Positions 17,238 to 25,338 of a stretch of DNA of 64,000 nt are shown here, in pieces. The DNA is taken from NCBI RefSeq assembly GCF_029948125.1, contig NZ_JASAMB010000019.1, forward strand, positions 62,001-126,000, read 5' to 3'. The notes under the pieces were generated by a model. That model was not told the DNA's origin. It did no database searches and saw only the letters and a program-made list of their open reading frames with translations. A program made the translations under genes and the position numbers. Within the stretch, counting starts at the first letter, position 1, and every line of letters begins with the position of its first letter. This DNA is from Catellatospora sp. KI3. Lineage in GTDB: Bacteria; Actinomycetota; Actinomycetes; Mycobacteriales; Micromonosporaceae.

Positions 17238-17894
17238 TCAGCGCGGGGCGGTGAGGGTGGCGAGGTCGGCGAGGGTGACGCCCGCCAGGGTGGGCAGCAG
17301 CACCAGCCCCGGCGCCGCGTCGACCGACACCGCGTGCGGCACGGCGATCACCCGGGCGCCGGCGGCCAGGGCGCTGGCGGCGCCGGTGGGCGAGTCCTCG
17401 ATGGCCAGGCAGTCGGCGGGCTCGACGCCGAGCAGCTTCGCCGCGCGCAGGTACGGGTCGGGGTGCGGCTTGGTGAACGCGACCTCGTCCCCGCAGACCA
17501 CCGCGTCGAACGTGTCCCGCCCCAGGGTGTCCAGCGCGATCTCGACCACGCGCCGGTTGGTGGAGGTGACCAGGGCCGCGGGGATCCCGGCGGCGCGCAC
17601 CTCGGCGAGCAGTTCCCGGGCGCCGGGCCGCCACACCAGGTCGCTCGCGAACAGCACCGCGACCCGCTCGTAGATCCAGTCGGAGCTCGTCTTGGCGTCG
17701 CGCCACGACTGGCCGATGCCGTCGTGGAACAGGACCATGGATTCGGGTACCGAGCGCCCGACCATGGCCAGCCGCACCTCGGCGGCCAGCACCGCGCCGT
17801 ACTCGGCGGCCAGCTCGTCGATCGCGATGTCCCACAGCGGCTCGCTGTCGAAGAGGGTTCCGTCCATGTCGAAGAGCACTGCCGCGGGAGTCAC
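17238..17894 (-). CDS. HAD-superfamily phosphatase (beta-phosphoglucomutase-like)
   Basis: Cytoplasmic HAD hydrolase, 218 residues. Motif I is VLFDMDGTLFDSEP with nucleophile Asp near residue 9; motif II is the Thr in ALVTSTNRRV; motif III/IV is CGDEVAFTKPHPDPYL with Lys, then CLAIEDSPTGAASALAAGA. The helical cap between motifs I and II (ELAAEYGAVLAAEVRLAMVGRS) is of the C1 beta-PGM/GPP type. Start GTG 17894 gives the usual N-terminus just before motif I; GTG 17912 is an alternative. The sugar-phosphate substrate is not determined. Confidence 0.87.
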   Translation of the reverse strand: MTPAAVLFDMDGTLFDSEPLWDIAIDELAAEYGAVLAAEVRLAMVGRSVPESMVLFHDGIGQSWRDAKTSSDWIYERVAVLFASDLVWRPGARELLAEVRAAGIPAALVTSTNRRVVEIALDTLGRDTFDAVVCGDEVAFTKPHPDPYLRAAKLLGVEPADCLAIEDSPTGAASALAAGARVIAVPHAVSVDAAPGLVLLPTLAGVTLADLATLTAPR

Positions 17895-18071
17895 CGGCCG
17901 ATCATCGCGCACCGCGCCCGGCTGCGGCGCCGGAATATCGAACGTAGTGGCCGGAATCACGCTGACCAGCAACGATGACCGAGCTGTGGGACGGCGGGCC
18001 GCACTGTCGGTGGCGGTCGCTAACGTACCGCCAGTCCGAGCGCTTCCCCCGCCGCGAAAGGCGAGCCCGCC

Positions 18072-19493
18072 ATGCCCGTTGAGACGACGTACCTCGAACT
18101 GTCCGAAGCCGACGGCGGCTCGCACAAGTTCTACGAGGTGATTGTCGACGACACCGAGCTGACCATCCGGTACGGCCGGATCGGCGACCCCGGTGCCACC
18201 AGCAAGAGCAGCTTCGCCGACCACGACAAGGCCAAGGCCGCGGCGGCGAAGAAGATCGGCGAGAAGGTGCGCAAGGGCTACGCCCCGGCGGTCCAGGGCC
18301 AGCGGCAGAAGCGCTCCGTGTCCCGCCGTGTGATCACCAGCACCCGGTCGACCGCCAAGAGCGCGCCGGTGCTGTGGCGCTACCGCTCGGGCACCTCCGC
18401 GTTCGGCATCTTCGTCGACGAGCGGGTGTGCATGGTCGGCAACGAGGCGGGCGTGATCACCACGCTCAACCACGACGCCGAGGTGATCTCGCAGGTCAAG
18501 CTGCCCGACGGCGTCAAGTGCATCGTCGCCGACGACGCGTGGCTCTACGCCGGCTGCGACGACGGCAACGTCTACGACCTGTCCGGCAAGATGCCGCGGG
18601 TGGCGTACCAGATCGCGCCCGACATCGACATCTACTGGCTCGACATCCACGACGGCGTGCTGGGCGTCTCCGACGCGCGCGGCGGCGTCGCCGCGATCGA
18701 CCATGAGGACGAGTTCCTGTGGCGCAAGCAGAGCGAGGGCTCGTCGGGCTGGATGGTCCGCTGCGACGCCACCGCCGTGCACCACGGCCACTCCAGCGGC
18801 GTGACCAGCTACAACTGGCACACCGGCGACGTGCTGTGGAAGCACAGCAGCAGCGCGGTGCTGTTCGGCTGGCAGGAGGAGCACACGCTGTACGCGGGCA
18901 CCTCCGACCGCAAGGTGGTCGAGCTGGCCAAGGACGGCGCGCACCGCCGCACCTACTCCTGCGACGCGGCCGTGTTCTCGTGCGCCACCAGCCCCGACGG
19001 CAAGTTCATCTTCGCCGGCGACAACAGCTCCTCGGTGTACTGCTTCGACGACGCGGGCAACCGCCTGTGGAAGCTCGGCACCGGCTGCGGCTCGGCCTAC
19101 TCGATGCAGTACCACGACGAGCGGCTCTACATCGTGACCACGGACGGCTCGCTGGCCTGCATCGACGCCTCCGAGCCGGCGATCCGCGCGGCCGAGCAGG
19201 GCACCGTGCCGGAGATCAAGGACATCAAGGCGCCGCAGGCGGCCCCGGCCGTGGCCGCGCCGACCGCGATCGAGACCACCAGCGACAGCAGCGGCGGCGT
19301 GGTGCTCGAGTGCGTCGAGGAGGGCGGCCGCCTGCGGGTGCGCGTGGTCTCCTCGGGCTACCAGAGCTCGTGGCAGGTGCAGTTCCCCAAGGGCATCCGC
19401 CAGGCCGGTGCGCGATACCTGGTCAGCGAGGTGCGCGAGGCGAGCCGGGGCGGGTTCTACCGCGCCTTTGGCGAGATCCGGAAGTTGGTCTAA
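18072..19493 (+). CDS. WGR-domain protein fused to a PQQ/WD-like beta-propeller
   Basis: 473 residues. The N-terminal 75 match the WGR fold (TYLELSEADGGSHKFYEVIV...ELTIRYGRIGDPG, with Tyr replacing Trp of the name-giving motif, then a lysine-rich AKAAAAKKIGEKVRKGY), known from PARPs and MolR-type proteins where it binds nucleic acids. A basic linker leads to a propeller of about 270 residues with repeated blade ends such as WLYAGCDDGNVYDL, LYAGTSDRKVVEL, FIFAGDNSSSVYCFDD and LYIVTTDGSLACID, as in PQQ-like/WD repeats. An Ala/Pro linker and a short C-terminal beta domain end it. No signal peptide; role unknown. Confidence 0.8.
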   Translation: MPVETTYLELSEADGGSHKFYEVIVDDTELTIRYGRIGDPGATSKSSFADHDKAKAAAAKKIGEKVRKGYAPAVQGQRQKRSVSRRVITSTRSTAKSAPVLWRYRSGTSAFGIFVDERVCMVGNEAGVITTLNHDAEVISQVKLPDGVKCIVADDAWLYAGCDDGNVYDLSGKMPRVAYQIAPDIDIYWLDIHDGVLGVSDARGGVAAIDHEDEFLWRKQSEGSSGWMVRCDATAVHHGHSSGVTSYNWHTGDVLWKHSSSAVLFGWQEEHTLYAGTSDRKVVELAKDGAHRRTYSCDAAVFSCATSPDGKFIFAGDNSSSVYCFDDAGNRLWKLGTGCGSAYSMQYHDERLYIVTTDGSLACIDASEPAIRAAEQGTVPEIKDIKAPQAAPAVAAPTAIETTSDSSGGVVLECVEEGGRLRVRVVSSGYQSSWQVQFPKGIRQAGARYLVSEVREASRGGFYRAFGEIRKLV

Positions 19494-19547
19494 TTTCGAT
19501 GGGGGCACCGTCGCAGCCGTCCAGCTCTCGGGTGCGGCGGTGCCCCC

Positions 19548-20450
19548 TCAGCCGATCGCGTCCGGATCGGACAGCGGCACCAGGCGCGACGCGCCGCCGG
19601 TGTCGAAGGCGAGCCGCTCGCGGTATCCGGCGGCGCGGGCGTACCGGATGATCTCGTCGAAGCGGTCGGCTGCCTCGTGCGGCTCGTGCGCGTCGCTGGC
19701 CAGGGTGATCGGCACGCCCGCCTCGTGGCACATGCGCAGCAGCGTCGGCGCCGGGTAGGGCTCGGCGATCCGCTTGCGCAGCCCGGCGCTGTTCACCTCG
19801 ACCGCCACCCCGCCGCGCACCGCCGCCGCGACCAGCCGCTCGTACAGGTCGACCGGCTCCTGCTCGCACCGGTGCCCGAACTTCTTGACCACGTCGGCGT
19901 GGCCGAGCACCTGCACGACCCCCGCCTCGGCCAGCTCGGTGACCAGCGCGAAGTAGTCCTCGTACGCGCGGCGCACGCCCCGGCGCTCGTACTCGTACGT
20001 GACGGCGGGGTGGTCCAGGGCCCACTCGCCGACCCAGTGCACCGAGCCGATCAGGTAGTCGAACGGGTACTGCGCCAGGATGGCGGCGATGCGGTCGGCG
20101 TGCGCGGGGAACCAGTCGACCTCCATGCCCAGGCGCACCGGCAGGCCCCGGTCGCGGGCGCCGGTGACGGCCTCGACGTACCGGTCCAGGTGCAGGTTGA
20201 GCTCGTCGTAGTACATCTGCCGGCTCTGCTCGGTCAGGTCCTGGCGCGACCCGCCCGCCCAGAAGCCCTCGATCGCCGGGGCGAACTCGACGAACCGGTA
20301 CAGGTGCTCGGTGAAGCCGACCTCGGTCGCGCCCCGCGACAGCGCCCGCTCGACGAACGCGTCGACGTGCCCCGGCGGATACTGCCCCGGCGGCGGGCTG
20401 GTCTCCGGCCGAGGCTCATGCGGGTGCAGGTGCACGTGGTAGTCGCCCAT
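19548..20450 (-). CDS. PHP-domain phosphoesterase, histidinol-phosphatase type
   Basis: Metal-dependent phosphatase of the PHP family, 300 residues. The first metal motif is DYHVHLHPHE at the N-terminus; further ligands appear in EVGFTEHLYRF, LGMEVDWFPAH, YLIGSVHWVG, VLGHADVVKK and LASDAHEPH. These match HisK-type histinol-phosphate phosphatases, but no his genes are near, so a general phosphoesterase is possible. ATG 20450 is preceded by TAGAGC seven bases upstream, so it may be leaderless. Confidence 0.85.
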   Translation of the reverse strand: MGDYHVHLHPHEPRPETSPPPGQYPPGHVDAFVERALSRGATEVGFTEHLYRFVEFAPAIEGFWAGGSRQDLTEQSRQMYYDELNLHLDRYVEAVTGARDRGLPVRLGMEVDWFPAHADRIAAILAQYPFDYLIGSVHWVGEWALDHPAVTYEYERRGVRRAYEDYFALVTELAEAGVVQVLGHADVVKKFGHRCEQEPVDLYERLVAAAVRGGVAVEVNSAGLRKRIAEPYPAPTLLRMCHEAGVPITLASDAHEPHEAADRFDEIIRYARAAGYRERLAFDTGGASRLVPLSDPDAIG

Positions 20451-20525
20451 GACGTCAGCTCTAGCCGATGCCGCGCGGCGGCGTGACGCCGGGGGTCCGC
20501 GTCGCCGCAGTCCGGGACCGCCGGC

Positions 20526-21029
20526 TCACAGCTGCAGCGGTCTCAGCACCGGATGGGCGGTGCCGGGCTGGGCGAACCAGGCCGATTCGCCGTCGAGCGC
20601 CTCGTCGATGAGCATGCGCGTCCACTGGTCGATCGGCGGCAGCGCGGCGCGGGGGAACCAGCCGACGGCGAGCGACTCGTCGTCGTTGACCCGGGCCGTG
20701 CCGCCGGTCGCGCGGCAGCGGAACCACAGGTTGAGGTACTGGCACTGGTCGCCGTTGGGGTAGACGACCGGGTGCAGTGCCGTGCCGGCGAGCCGCTCGA
20801 CGGCCACGTGCACGCCGGTCTCCTCGTACACCTCGCGTACGGCGGCGTCGGCGGGCTGCTCGCCCGGGTCGACGGCGCCGGCTATCAGCGCCCAGCGGCC
20901 GTTGTCGCTGCGCCGGCCCAGCAGCAGCTCACCCCGCTCGTCCACGACCACGGCGGTGACGCTGGGCAGCATCAGCAGGCCGGTTCCGACATGCCTGCGC
21001 AGGTTGGCGACGTACTCCGACATGGGCAC
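20526..21029 (-). CDS. Nudix hydrolase
   Basis: Hydrolase of nucleoside-diphosphate-linked compounds, 167 residues. The Nudix box is complete: GAVDPGEQPADAAVREVYEETGV (GX5EX7REVXEEXG), near residues 60-82, in the alpha/beta Nudix fold. The C-terminal ESLAVGWFPRAALPP is typical of the MutT branch. GTG 21029 is chosen because TATGCT lies exactly 6 bases upstream, which suggests a leaderless start; ATG 21023 two codons on is the alternative. Confidence 0.88.
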   Translation of the reverse strand: MPMSEYVANLRRHVGTGLLMLPSVTAVVVDERGELLLGRRSDNGRWALIAGAVDPGEQPADAAVREVYEETGVHVAVERLAGTALHPVVYPNGDQCQYLNLWFRCRATGGTARVNDDESLAVGWFPRAALPPIDQWTRMLIDEALDGESAWFAQPGTAHPVLRPLQL

Positions 21030-21035
21030 CGGGGC

Positions 21036-21041
21036 AGCATA
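21036..21041 (-). promoter_or_regulatory. Leaderless -10 box of the Nudix gene
   Basis: TATGCT on the minus strand, six bases before GTG 21029; it decides the start. Confidence 0.55.
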
Positions 21042-21078
21042 GCCATGGCGCCGCCGGGTCGCCGCCCGCGGCCGGTGC

Positions 21079-21645
21079 TCAATGCCCGGTGAGCCCGTCG
21101 AGCATGACGCGGATGACCCGGGCGCGGGCGTGCGGATCGGCGGCCAGCGGTTCCACGGCACGGGAGGCACCGATGAGCAGGCTCATCAGGTCGGTGACGG
21201 TCAGTTCCGGGCGTACGCCCGCCTGCTGGGCGCGGCGCAGCAGCCCGCCCAACGCCTCGCGCAGCCGCGCGCCGGTCGCCGAGGCGGCGGCACGCGGATC
21301 GACCCCGGCGGCGCTGAGCGCTTCGGCCAGGGCGTTCTTGGAGGCGGCCTGCTCGACGGTCTCGGCGAAGAAGGTGCGCAGCGCCGCGACCGGATCGTTC
21401 GCCTCGGCCAGCCGCTCGGCCCGGTCGCCGAGGCGTTCCAGCCGGGCCAGGTACACGGCCGACAGCAGGCTCTCCTTGGTCGGGAAGTGCCGGAACGCGG
21501 TGCCGACCCCGACTCCGGCGGCGCGGGCGACCTCCTCCACCGGCGTGCCGGTGCCGTGCTCGGCGAACACCTGCTCGGCGGCTTCCAGCAGGCGGGCGCG
21601 GTTGCGGGCGGCGTCGGCACGCAGCGGTCTGTCCTGAGCAGGCAT
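21079..21645 (-). CDS. TetR-family transcriptional regulator
   Basis: 188 residues. The N-terminal helix-turn-helix reads ARNRARLLEAAEQVFAEHG...VEEVARAAGVGVGTAFRHFPTKESL; the C-terminal half (about 80-185) is a helical ligand-binding/dimer domain of the type often named SbtR-like/TetR_C_33. It is divergent from a SnoaL-like gene with a 104-base gap holding two CGGAGTGATCA-type operators, one of them inside a promoter spacer, so it very probably represses that gene and itself. Confidence 0.92.
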   Translation of the reverse strand: MPAQDRPLRADAARNRARLLEAAEQVFAEHGTGTPVEEVARAAGVGVGTAFRHFPTKESLLSAVYLARLERLGDRAERLAEANDPVAALRTFFAETVEQAASKNALAEALSAAGVDPRAAASATGARLREALGGLLRRAQQAGVRPELTVTDLMSLLIGASRAVEPLAADPHARARVIRVMLDGLTGH

Positions 21646-21661
21646 GAGCCCTCCCGAGCCG

Positions 21662-21719
21662 TGGACAAGCGGAGTGATCAGTCCGTATAGTCGGGGCCGC
21701 TATCGGAGTGATCACTCCG
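21662..21719 (+). promoter_or_regulatory. Divergent promoter with two TetR operators
   Basis: TGGACA (21662-21667) and TATAGT (21686-21691) form a -35/-10 pair with an 18-base spacer, reading towards the SnoaL-like gene. The dyad CGGAGTGATCAGTCCG (21670-21685, one imperfect pair) fills the spacer, and the perfect palindrome CGGAGTGATCACTCCG (21704-21719) lies just past the expected start point. Confidence 0.75.
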
Positions 21720-21749
21720 ATTATGCCCCGACCGGGAGAGGACTCCGCC

Positions 21750-22145
21750 ATGACCCCACGCGAACTGTTCGACCAGCGGGTACAGCTCATCCACGAGAAC
21801 CGGTGGCACGATCTCGCGCAGCAGTACGCCCCCGAGGCCGTCGTGGAGATCCCGTTCGCCCCGCCCCGGCCCATCCGCCTGGTCGGCCGCGACGCCATCG
21901 CCGCCCAACTGGCCCGCGCGGGCACGCTGCGGTTGGCGTTCGCGGTGCGCGACGTGGTGGTGCACGAGACCGCCGACCCCGAAGTGATCATCGTCGAGTA
22001 CGGCTACGACCTCACCGATCCCGACTCCGGCCGGACCGCCGCGGTCGACAACATCCAACTCTTCCGCGTACGCGACGGCCTGATCGTCCACACCCGCGAC
22101 TTCCATGACCACCGCGCGATAGCCGAGCTGCTCAGCCGGTCATAG
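21750..22145 (+). CDS. SnoaL-like/NTF2-fold protein
   Basis: 131-residue single-domain protein with a SnoaL-type pattern: N-terminal helix RELFDQRVQLIHENRWHDLAQQYAPEAVVEIP, then PIRLVGRDAIAAQL and C-terminal strands IIVEYGYDL and IQLFRVRDGLIVHTRDFHDH. Members are isomerases, cyclases or hydrolases of small hydrophobic molecules. GGGAGAGGA precedes ATG 21750. It is the likely target of the divergent TetR regulator, which suggests a response to a small molecule. Confidence 0.82.
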   Translation: MTPRELFDQRVQLIHENRWHDLAQQYAPEAVVEIPFAPPRPIRLVGRDAIAAQLARAGTLRLAFAVRDVVVHETADPEVIIVEYGYDLTDPDSGRTAAVDNIQLFRVRDGLIVHTRDFHDHRAIAELLSRS

Positions 22146-22211
22146 CGGGTACGACGGGCGTGACGCGGGTAACATCGCCGTGAACTTCGTCCACGTGCCA
22201 AGGAGGTCACG

Positions 22212-23297
22212 GTGGTGCATGAGGTACGCGGTGTAGTCGCCCGCGCCAAGAACGCGCCGGTCGGCATCGAGACCGTGCTCGTCCCCGACCCGGGGCCCGG
22301 TGAGGCGCTCGTGGCGGTGCAGGCATGCGGGGTGTGCCACACCGACCTGCACTACCGGGAAGGCGGCATCAACGACGACTTCCCGTTCCTGCTCGGCCAC
22401 GAGGCGGCCGGGGTGGTCGAGGCGGTCGGCGAGGGCGTGACCGAGGTCGCCCCGGGCGACTACGTCGTCCTCAACTGGCGCGCCGTCTGCGGCCAGTGCC
22501 GGGCCTGCGTACGCGGCCGCCCCTGGTACTGCTTCGCCACCCACAACGCGAAGCAGAAGATGACCCTGGCCGACGGCACACCGCTGGCCCCCGCCCTGGG
22601 CATCGGCGCGTTCGCCGACAAGACCCTGGTCGCGGCCGGGCAGTGCACCAAGGTCGACCCGAGCGTGCCGCCGGAGGTCGCCGGGCTGCTCGGCTGCGGC
22701 GTCATGGCCGGGCTCGGCGCCGCGCTGAACACCGGCGCGGTCGGCCGCGGCGACAGCGTCGCCGTCATCGGCTGCGGCGGCGTCGGCAACGCCGCGATCG
22801 CCGGGGCCCGCCTGGCCGGGGCGGGCACCGTCATCGGCGTGGACCTCGACGACCGGAAGCTGGACTGGGCCCGGCGGCTCGGCGCCACCCACACCGTCAA
22901 CGGCGGGCAGGCCGACGTGGTCGCCGCGATCCAGGAGCTGACCGGCGGCTTCGGCGCCGACGTCGTGATCGACGCGGTCGGCCGCCCCGAGACGTACCGC
23001 CAGGCCTTCTACGCCCGCGACCTCGCCGGCACGGTCGTCCTCGTCGGCGTGCCCACCCCCGACATGAAGCTGGAACTCCCCCTCCTCGACGTGTTCGGCC
23101 GCGGCGGCGCCCTCAAGTCCTCCTGGTACGGCGACTGCCTGCCCTCCCGCGACTTCCCGGTGCTGCTGGAGCTCCACCGCCAGGGCCGCCTCGACCTCGG
23201 TGCGTTCGTCTCCGAGACGATCGCGCTGGACCAGGTCGAGGAGGCGTTCGCCAAGATGGGCCGCGGCGAGGTGCTGCGCTCGGTGGTGCTGCTGTGA
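22212..23297 (+). CDS. mscR: S-(hydroxymethyl)mycothiol dehydrogenase
   Basis: Zinc, NAD-dependent class III-like alcohol dehydrogenase that oxidises the formaldehyde-mycothiol adduct; the actinobacterial homologue also reduces S-nitrosomycothiol. The 361 residues show the catalytic zinc motif [29 protein letters not shown], structural zinc cysteines in [15 protein letters not shown], and the Rossmann motif [21 protein letters not shown] lies 5 bases before GTG 22212 (8 before GTG 22215). Its stop overlaps the start of a metallo-beta-lactamase gene by 4 bases, the pairing often seen for this enzyme. Confidence 0.88.
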   Translation: MVHEVRGVVARAKNAPVGIETVLVPDPGPGEALVAVQACGVCHTDLHYREGGINDDFPFLLGHEAAGVVEAVGEGVTEVAPGDYVVLNWRAVCGQCRACVRGRPWYCFATHNAKQKMTLADGTPLAPALGIGAFADKTLVAAGQCTKVDPSVPPEVAGLLGCGVMAGLGAALNTGAVGRGDSVAVIGCGGVGNAAIAGARLAGAGTVIGVDLDDRKLDWARRLGATHTVNGGQADVVAAIQELTGGFGADVVIDAVGRPETYRQAFYARDLAGTVVLVGVPTPDMKLELPLLDVFGRGGALKSSWYGDCLPSRDFPVLLELHRQGRLDLGAFVSETIALDQVEEAFAKMGRGEVLRSVVLL

Positions 23298-23923
23298 CCG
23301 CGCGGATCGAACGGGTCGTCACCCACGGCGTGTTCCGCCTCGACGGCGGCGAGTGGGAGGTCGACAACAACGTCTGGCTCATCGGCAACGACTCCGACGT
23401 GCTGGTCGTCGACGCCGCACACGACGCGGCGGCGATCGCCGCGGCCGCCGGCGGGCGCCGGGTGGTGGCCATCGTGTGCACGCACGCCCACAACGACCAC
23501 ATCGACGCCGCCCCGGAACTGGCCCGGCTCACCGGCGCACCGGTCATGCTGCACCCCGAGGACCGGATGCTGTGGGACCAGACCCACTCCGGCCGGGCGC
23601 CCGACCGCGAGCTGGCCTCCGGCGACTGCCTCACCGTCGCCGGCACCGACCTGTGGGTGCTGCACACCCCCGGCCACTCCCCCGGCGCCATCTGCCTGTA
23701 CGCGCCCACGCTGAAGGCCCTGTTCTCCGGCGACACCCTGTTCCAGGGCGGACCCGGCGCCACCGGCCGCTCCTACAGCGACTTCCCGACGATCATCGGC
23801 TCGATCCGGGACCGCCTGCTCACCCTGCCCGAGGACACCACCGTCTACACCGGCCACGGCGACACCACCACCATCGCCGCCGAGTCCCCCCACCTCGACA
23901 CCTGGCTCGCCCGCGGCCACTGA
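23294..23923 (+). CDS. Metallo-beta-lactamase fold hydrolase, probable S-formylmycothiol hydrolase
   Basis: 209-residue binuclear-metal hydrolase with [14 protein letters not shown] (HxHxDH), [20 protein letters not shown] and YTGHGDTT, all the metal ligands of the glyoxalase II-like branch. It is fused by a GTGA overlap to the mycothiol dehydrogenase gene, so it most likely hydrolyses the formyl-mycothiol that enzyme makes, giving formate and mycothiol. The family assignment is seen in sequence; the substrate is inferred from context. Confidence 0.82.
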   Translation: MTARIERVVTHGVFRLDGGEWEVDNNVWLIGNDSDVLVVDAAHDAAAIAAAAGGRRVVAIVCTHAHNDHIDAAPELARLTGAPVMLHPEDRMLWDQTHSGRAPDRELASGDCLTVAGTDLWVLHTPGHSPGAICLYAPTLKALFSGDTLFQGGPGATGRSYSDFPTIIGSIRDRLLTLPEDTTVYTGHGDTTTIAAESPHLDTWLARGH

Positions 23924-23924
23924 C

Positions 23925-23978
23925 GTAAGGAAGGGCCCCTTCTTATCGCTTTCCGTAGCAGAAGGGGCCCCTCTTAAC
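23925..23978. repeat. Family A dyad element, copy A4
   Basis: Begins one base after the MBL stop. Its loop TATCGCTTTCCGTAGCA is the near reverse complement of the loop of copy A5, so the element exists in both orientations. Confidence 0.8.
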
Positions 23979-24020
23979 ACTCGACGACGCGCCGAACACA
24001 CACGTGGGCGCGTCGAATCC

Positions 24021-24083
24021 TGCAGATTCGGGGGAAAGTGCCTGTATTTCGGCCAGGATTCGTGCAGTTTCCCCGAAACTGCA
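24021..24083. repeat. Family B dyad element, copy B2
   Basis: Arms TGCAGATTCGGGGGAAAGTG and CAGTTTCCCCGAAACTGCA, 25 bases past the stop of the minus-strand GNAT gene. Together with A4 it fills the gap between two convergent genes. Confidence 0.75.
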
Positions 24084-24108
24084 CGGACCCACGCCGCCCG
24101 GGTAGCCG

Positions 24109-25053
24109 TCAGGCGAGGTGGTAGACCACCGTGGTCCAGGTGCTGGTCGTGGTGAAGCCCAGGGCGTGGTTGACCGCGAGCATGCCCGTGTTGGTGCCCG
24201 CGTTGGACGTCTTGACCACCGCCGCGTCCGGGCGGTCGGCCGCCAGCCGGGCCAGCGACTCCGCCTTGACCCAGGTCGCCAGGCCGCGCCGCCGGTGCCC
24301 GGCCGCGACCGCGGTGTCCTCGGTGGACACGATCGCCTCCGGCGGCGGCGCGACGACCAGCTGGGTCAGCGCGACGACCTCACCGGAGTCGGCGACGATC
24401 GCGGTGACGCGCAGCTGCTGCCCGCGCTCGGCGACGGCCGCCTCCTCGTCGCGGACGCGTTCGGGCGTCCACGCGTCGTGCAGTCGGCCGCCGGTGTCGG
24501 TCGGGGCGTCGTTGATCGCGTTGCGGGCCTCGGCGTAGGCGCCGAGCAGGTCGTCGGGGGTGGCGCCGGTCCAGGAGACGGCGCGGTAGCCGGGGACGGG
24601 TGCGGGGGCCAGGCGCGCGGGCAGGTCCAGGCGCAGGGCGATCACGCTGTGGCCGCGCTCGGCACCGGTGGCGGCGGTGAACTCGGCCGCGGCCGGGTCG
24701 CCGTACACGCCGGTCAGGTGGGTTCTGCCGAGGGTGCGGGCCCGGTCGAGCGCCGAGGTCAGCAGCGCGGAACCGTGGCCGCGGCGGCGGTGCTCGGGCA
24801 GGACGCAGATGCGCAGGAAGCCGGTCGGCACGCCCGGCGGCAGGTACAGCCCGGCGAAGGCGACGACCGGGTCGCCGACCACGCCGTGCCAGCGCTGCTC
24901 GCCGGGCGGGGTGACCCGCATCGAGGCGACGCCCCAGGCCTGGTCCGGCGGCTCCTCCTGCGGCGCGACCGCCCGGTGGCACACCCGGCGGATCTCGTAC
25001 ATGTGCCGCAGCAGCGCCTCGTCGGCCCGCTCCGTGTCGACCTCGATCACCAT
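24109..25053 (-). CDS. Tandem GNAT N-acetyltransferase
   Basis: 314 residues with two GNAT domains. The first (about 1-150) has the acetyl-CoA loop VLPEHRRRGHGSALL; the second (about 155-314) has AVAAGHRRRGLATWVKAESL and the C-terminal SNAGTNTGMLAVNHALGF pattern seen in tandem GNATs. ATG 25053 is preceded by TACGGT seven bases upstream, which argues for a leaderless start there rather than at GTG 25062. It lies downstream of, and on the same strand as, the antiporter/zinc-finger pair. Substrate unknown. Confidence 0.85.
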   Translation of the reverse strand: MVIEVDTERADEALLRHMYEIRRVCHRAVAPQEEPPDQAWGVASMRVTPPGEQRWHGVVGDPVVAFAGLYLPPGVPTGFLRICVLPEHRRRGHGSALLTSALDRARTLGRTHLTGVYGDPAAAEFTAATGAERGHSVIALRLDLPARLAPAPVPGYRAVSWTGATPDDLLGAYAEARNAINDAPTDTGGRLHDAWTPERVRDEEAAVAERGQQLRVTAIVADSGEVVALTQLVVAPPPEAIVSTEDTAVAAGHRRRGLATWVKAESLARLAADRPDAAVVKTSNAGTNTGMLAVNHALGFTTTSTWTTVVYHLA

Positions 25054-25086
25054 GCCCGGCACCGTACCGGCCCGGCGGCGCTCAGG

Positions 25087-25338
25087 TCAGCCCACTTCCT
25101 CGTGCACGAAGCACCAGCGCCAGTCCTCGCCGGGCTCGAACGACTGGATCACCGGGTGCTCGGTCTCGTGGAAGTGCAGCGTGGCGTGCTTCTGCGGCGA
25201 GGAGTCGCAGCAGCCGATGTGCCCGCAGGTCAGGCAGCGGCGCAGGTGCACCCAGCCGGTGCCGTCGCGCAGGCACTCCACGCACCCCTCGGCGGTGGGT
25301 GCCGGGTTCTCGGCGTTCTTCAGGTCTTCGCAGCTCAT
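25087..25338 (-). CDS. Small UBP-type zinc finger protein
   Basis: 83 residues, almost entirely a ZnF-UBP fold. Cys and His ligands are in CVECLRDGTGWVHLRRC, TCGHIGCCDSS and KHATLHFHETEHPV; the end is WRWCFVHEE. In eukaryotes the domain binds the ubiquitin C-terminus; bacteria without ubiquitin use it for unknown ends. Its ATG overlaps the stop of the Na+/H+ antiporter gene (ATGA), so it is made with the antiporter and may serve as its soluble regulatory part. Confidence 0.87.
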   Translation of the reverse strand: MSCEDLKNAENPAPTAEGCVECLRDGTGWVHLRRCLTCGHIGCCDSSPQKHATLHFHETEHPVIQSFEPGEDWRWCFVHEEVG

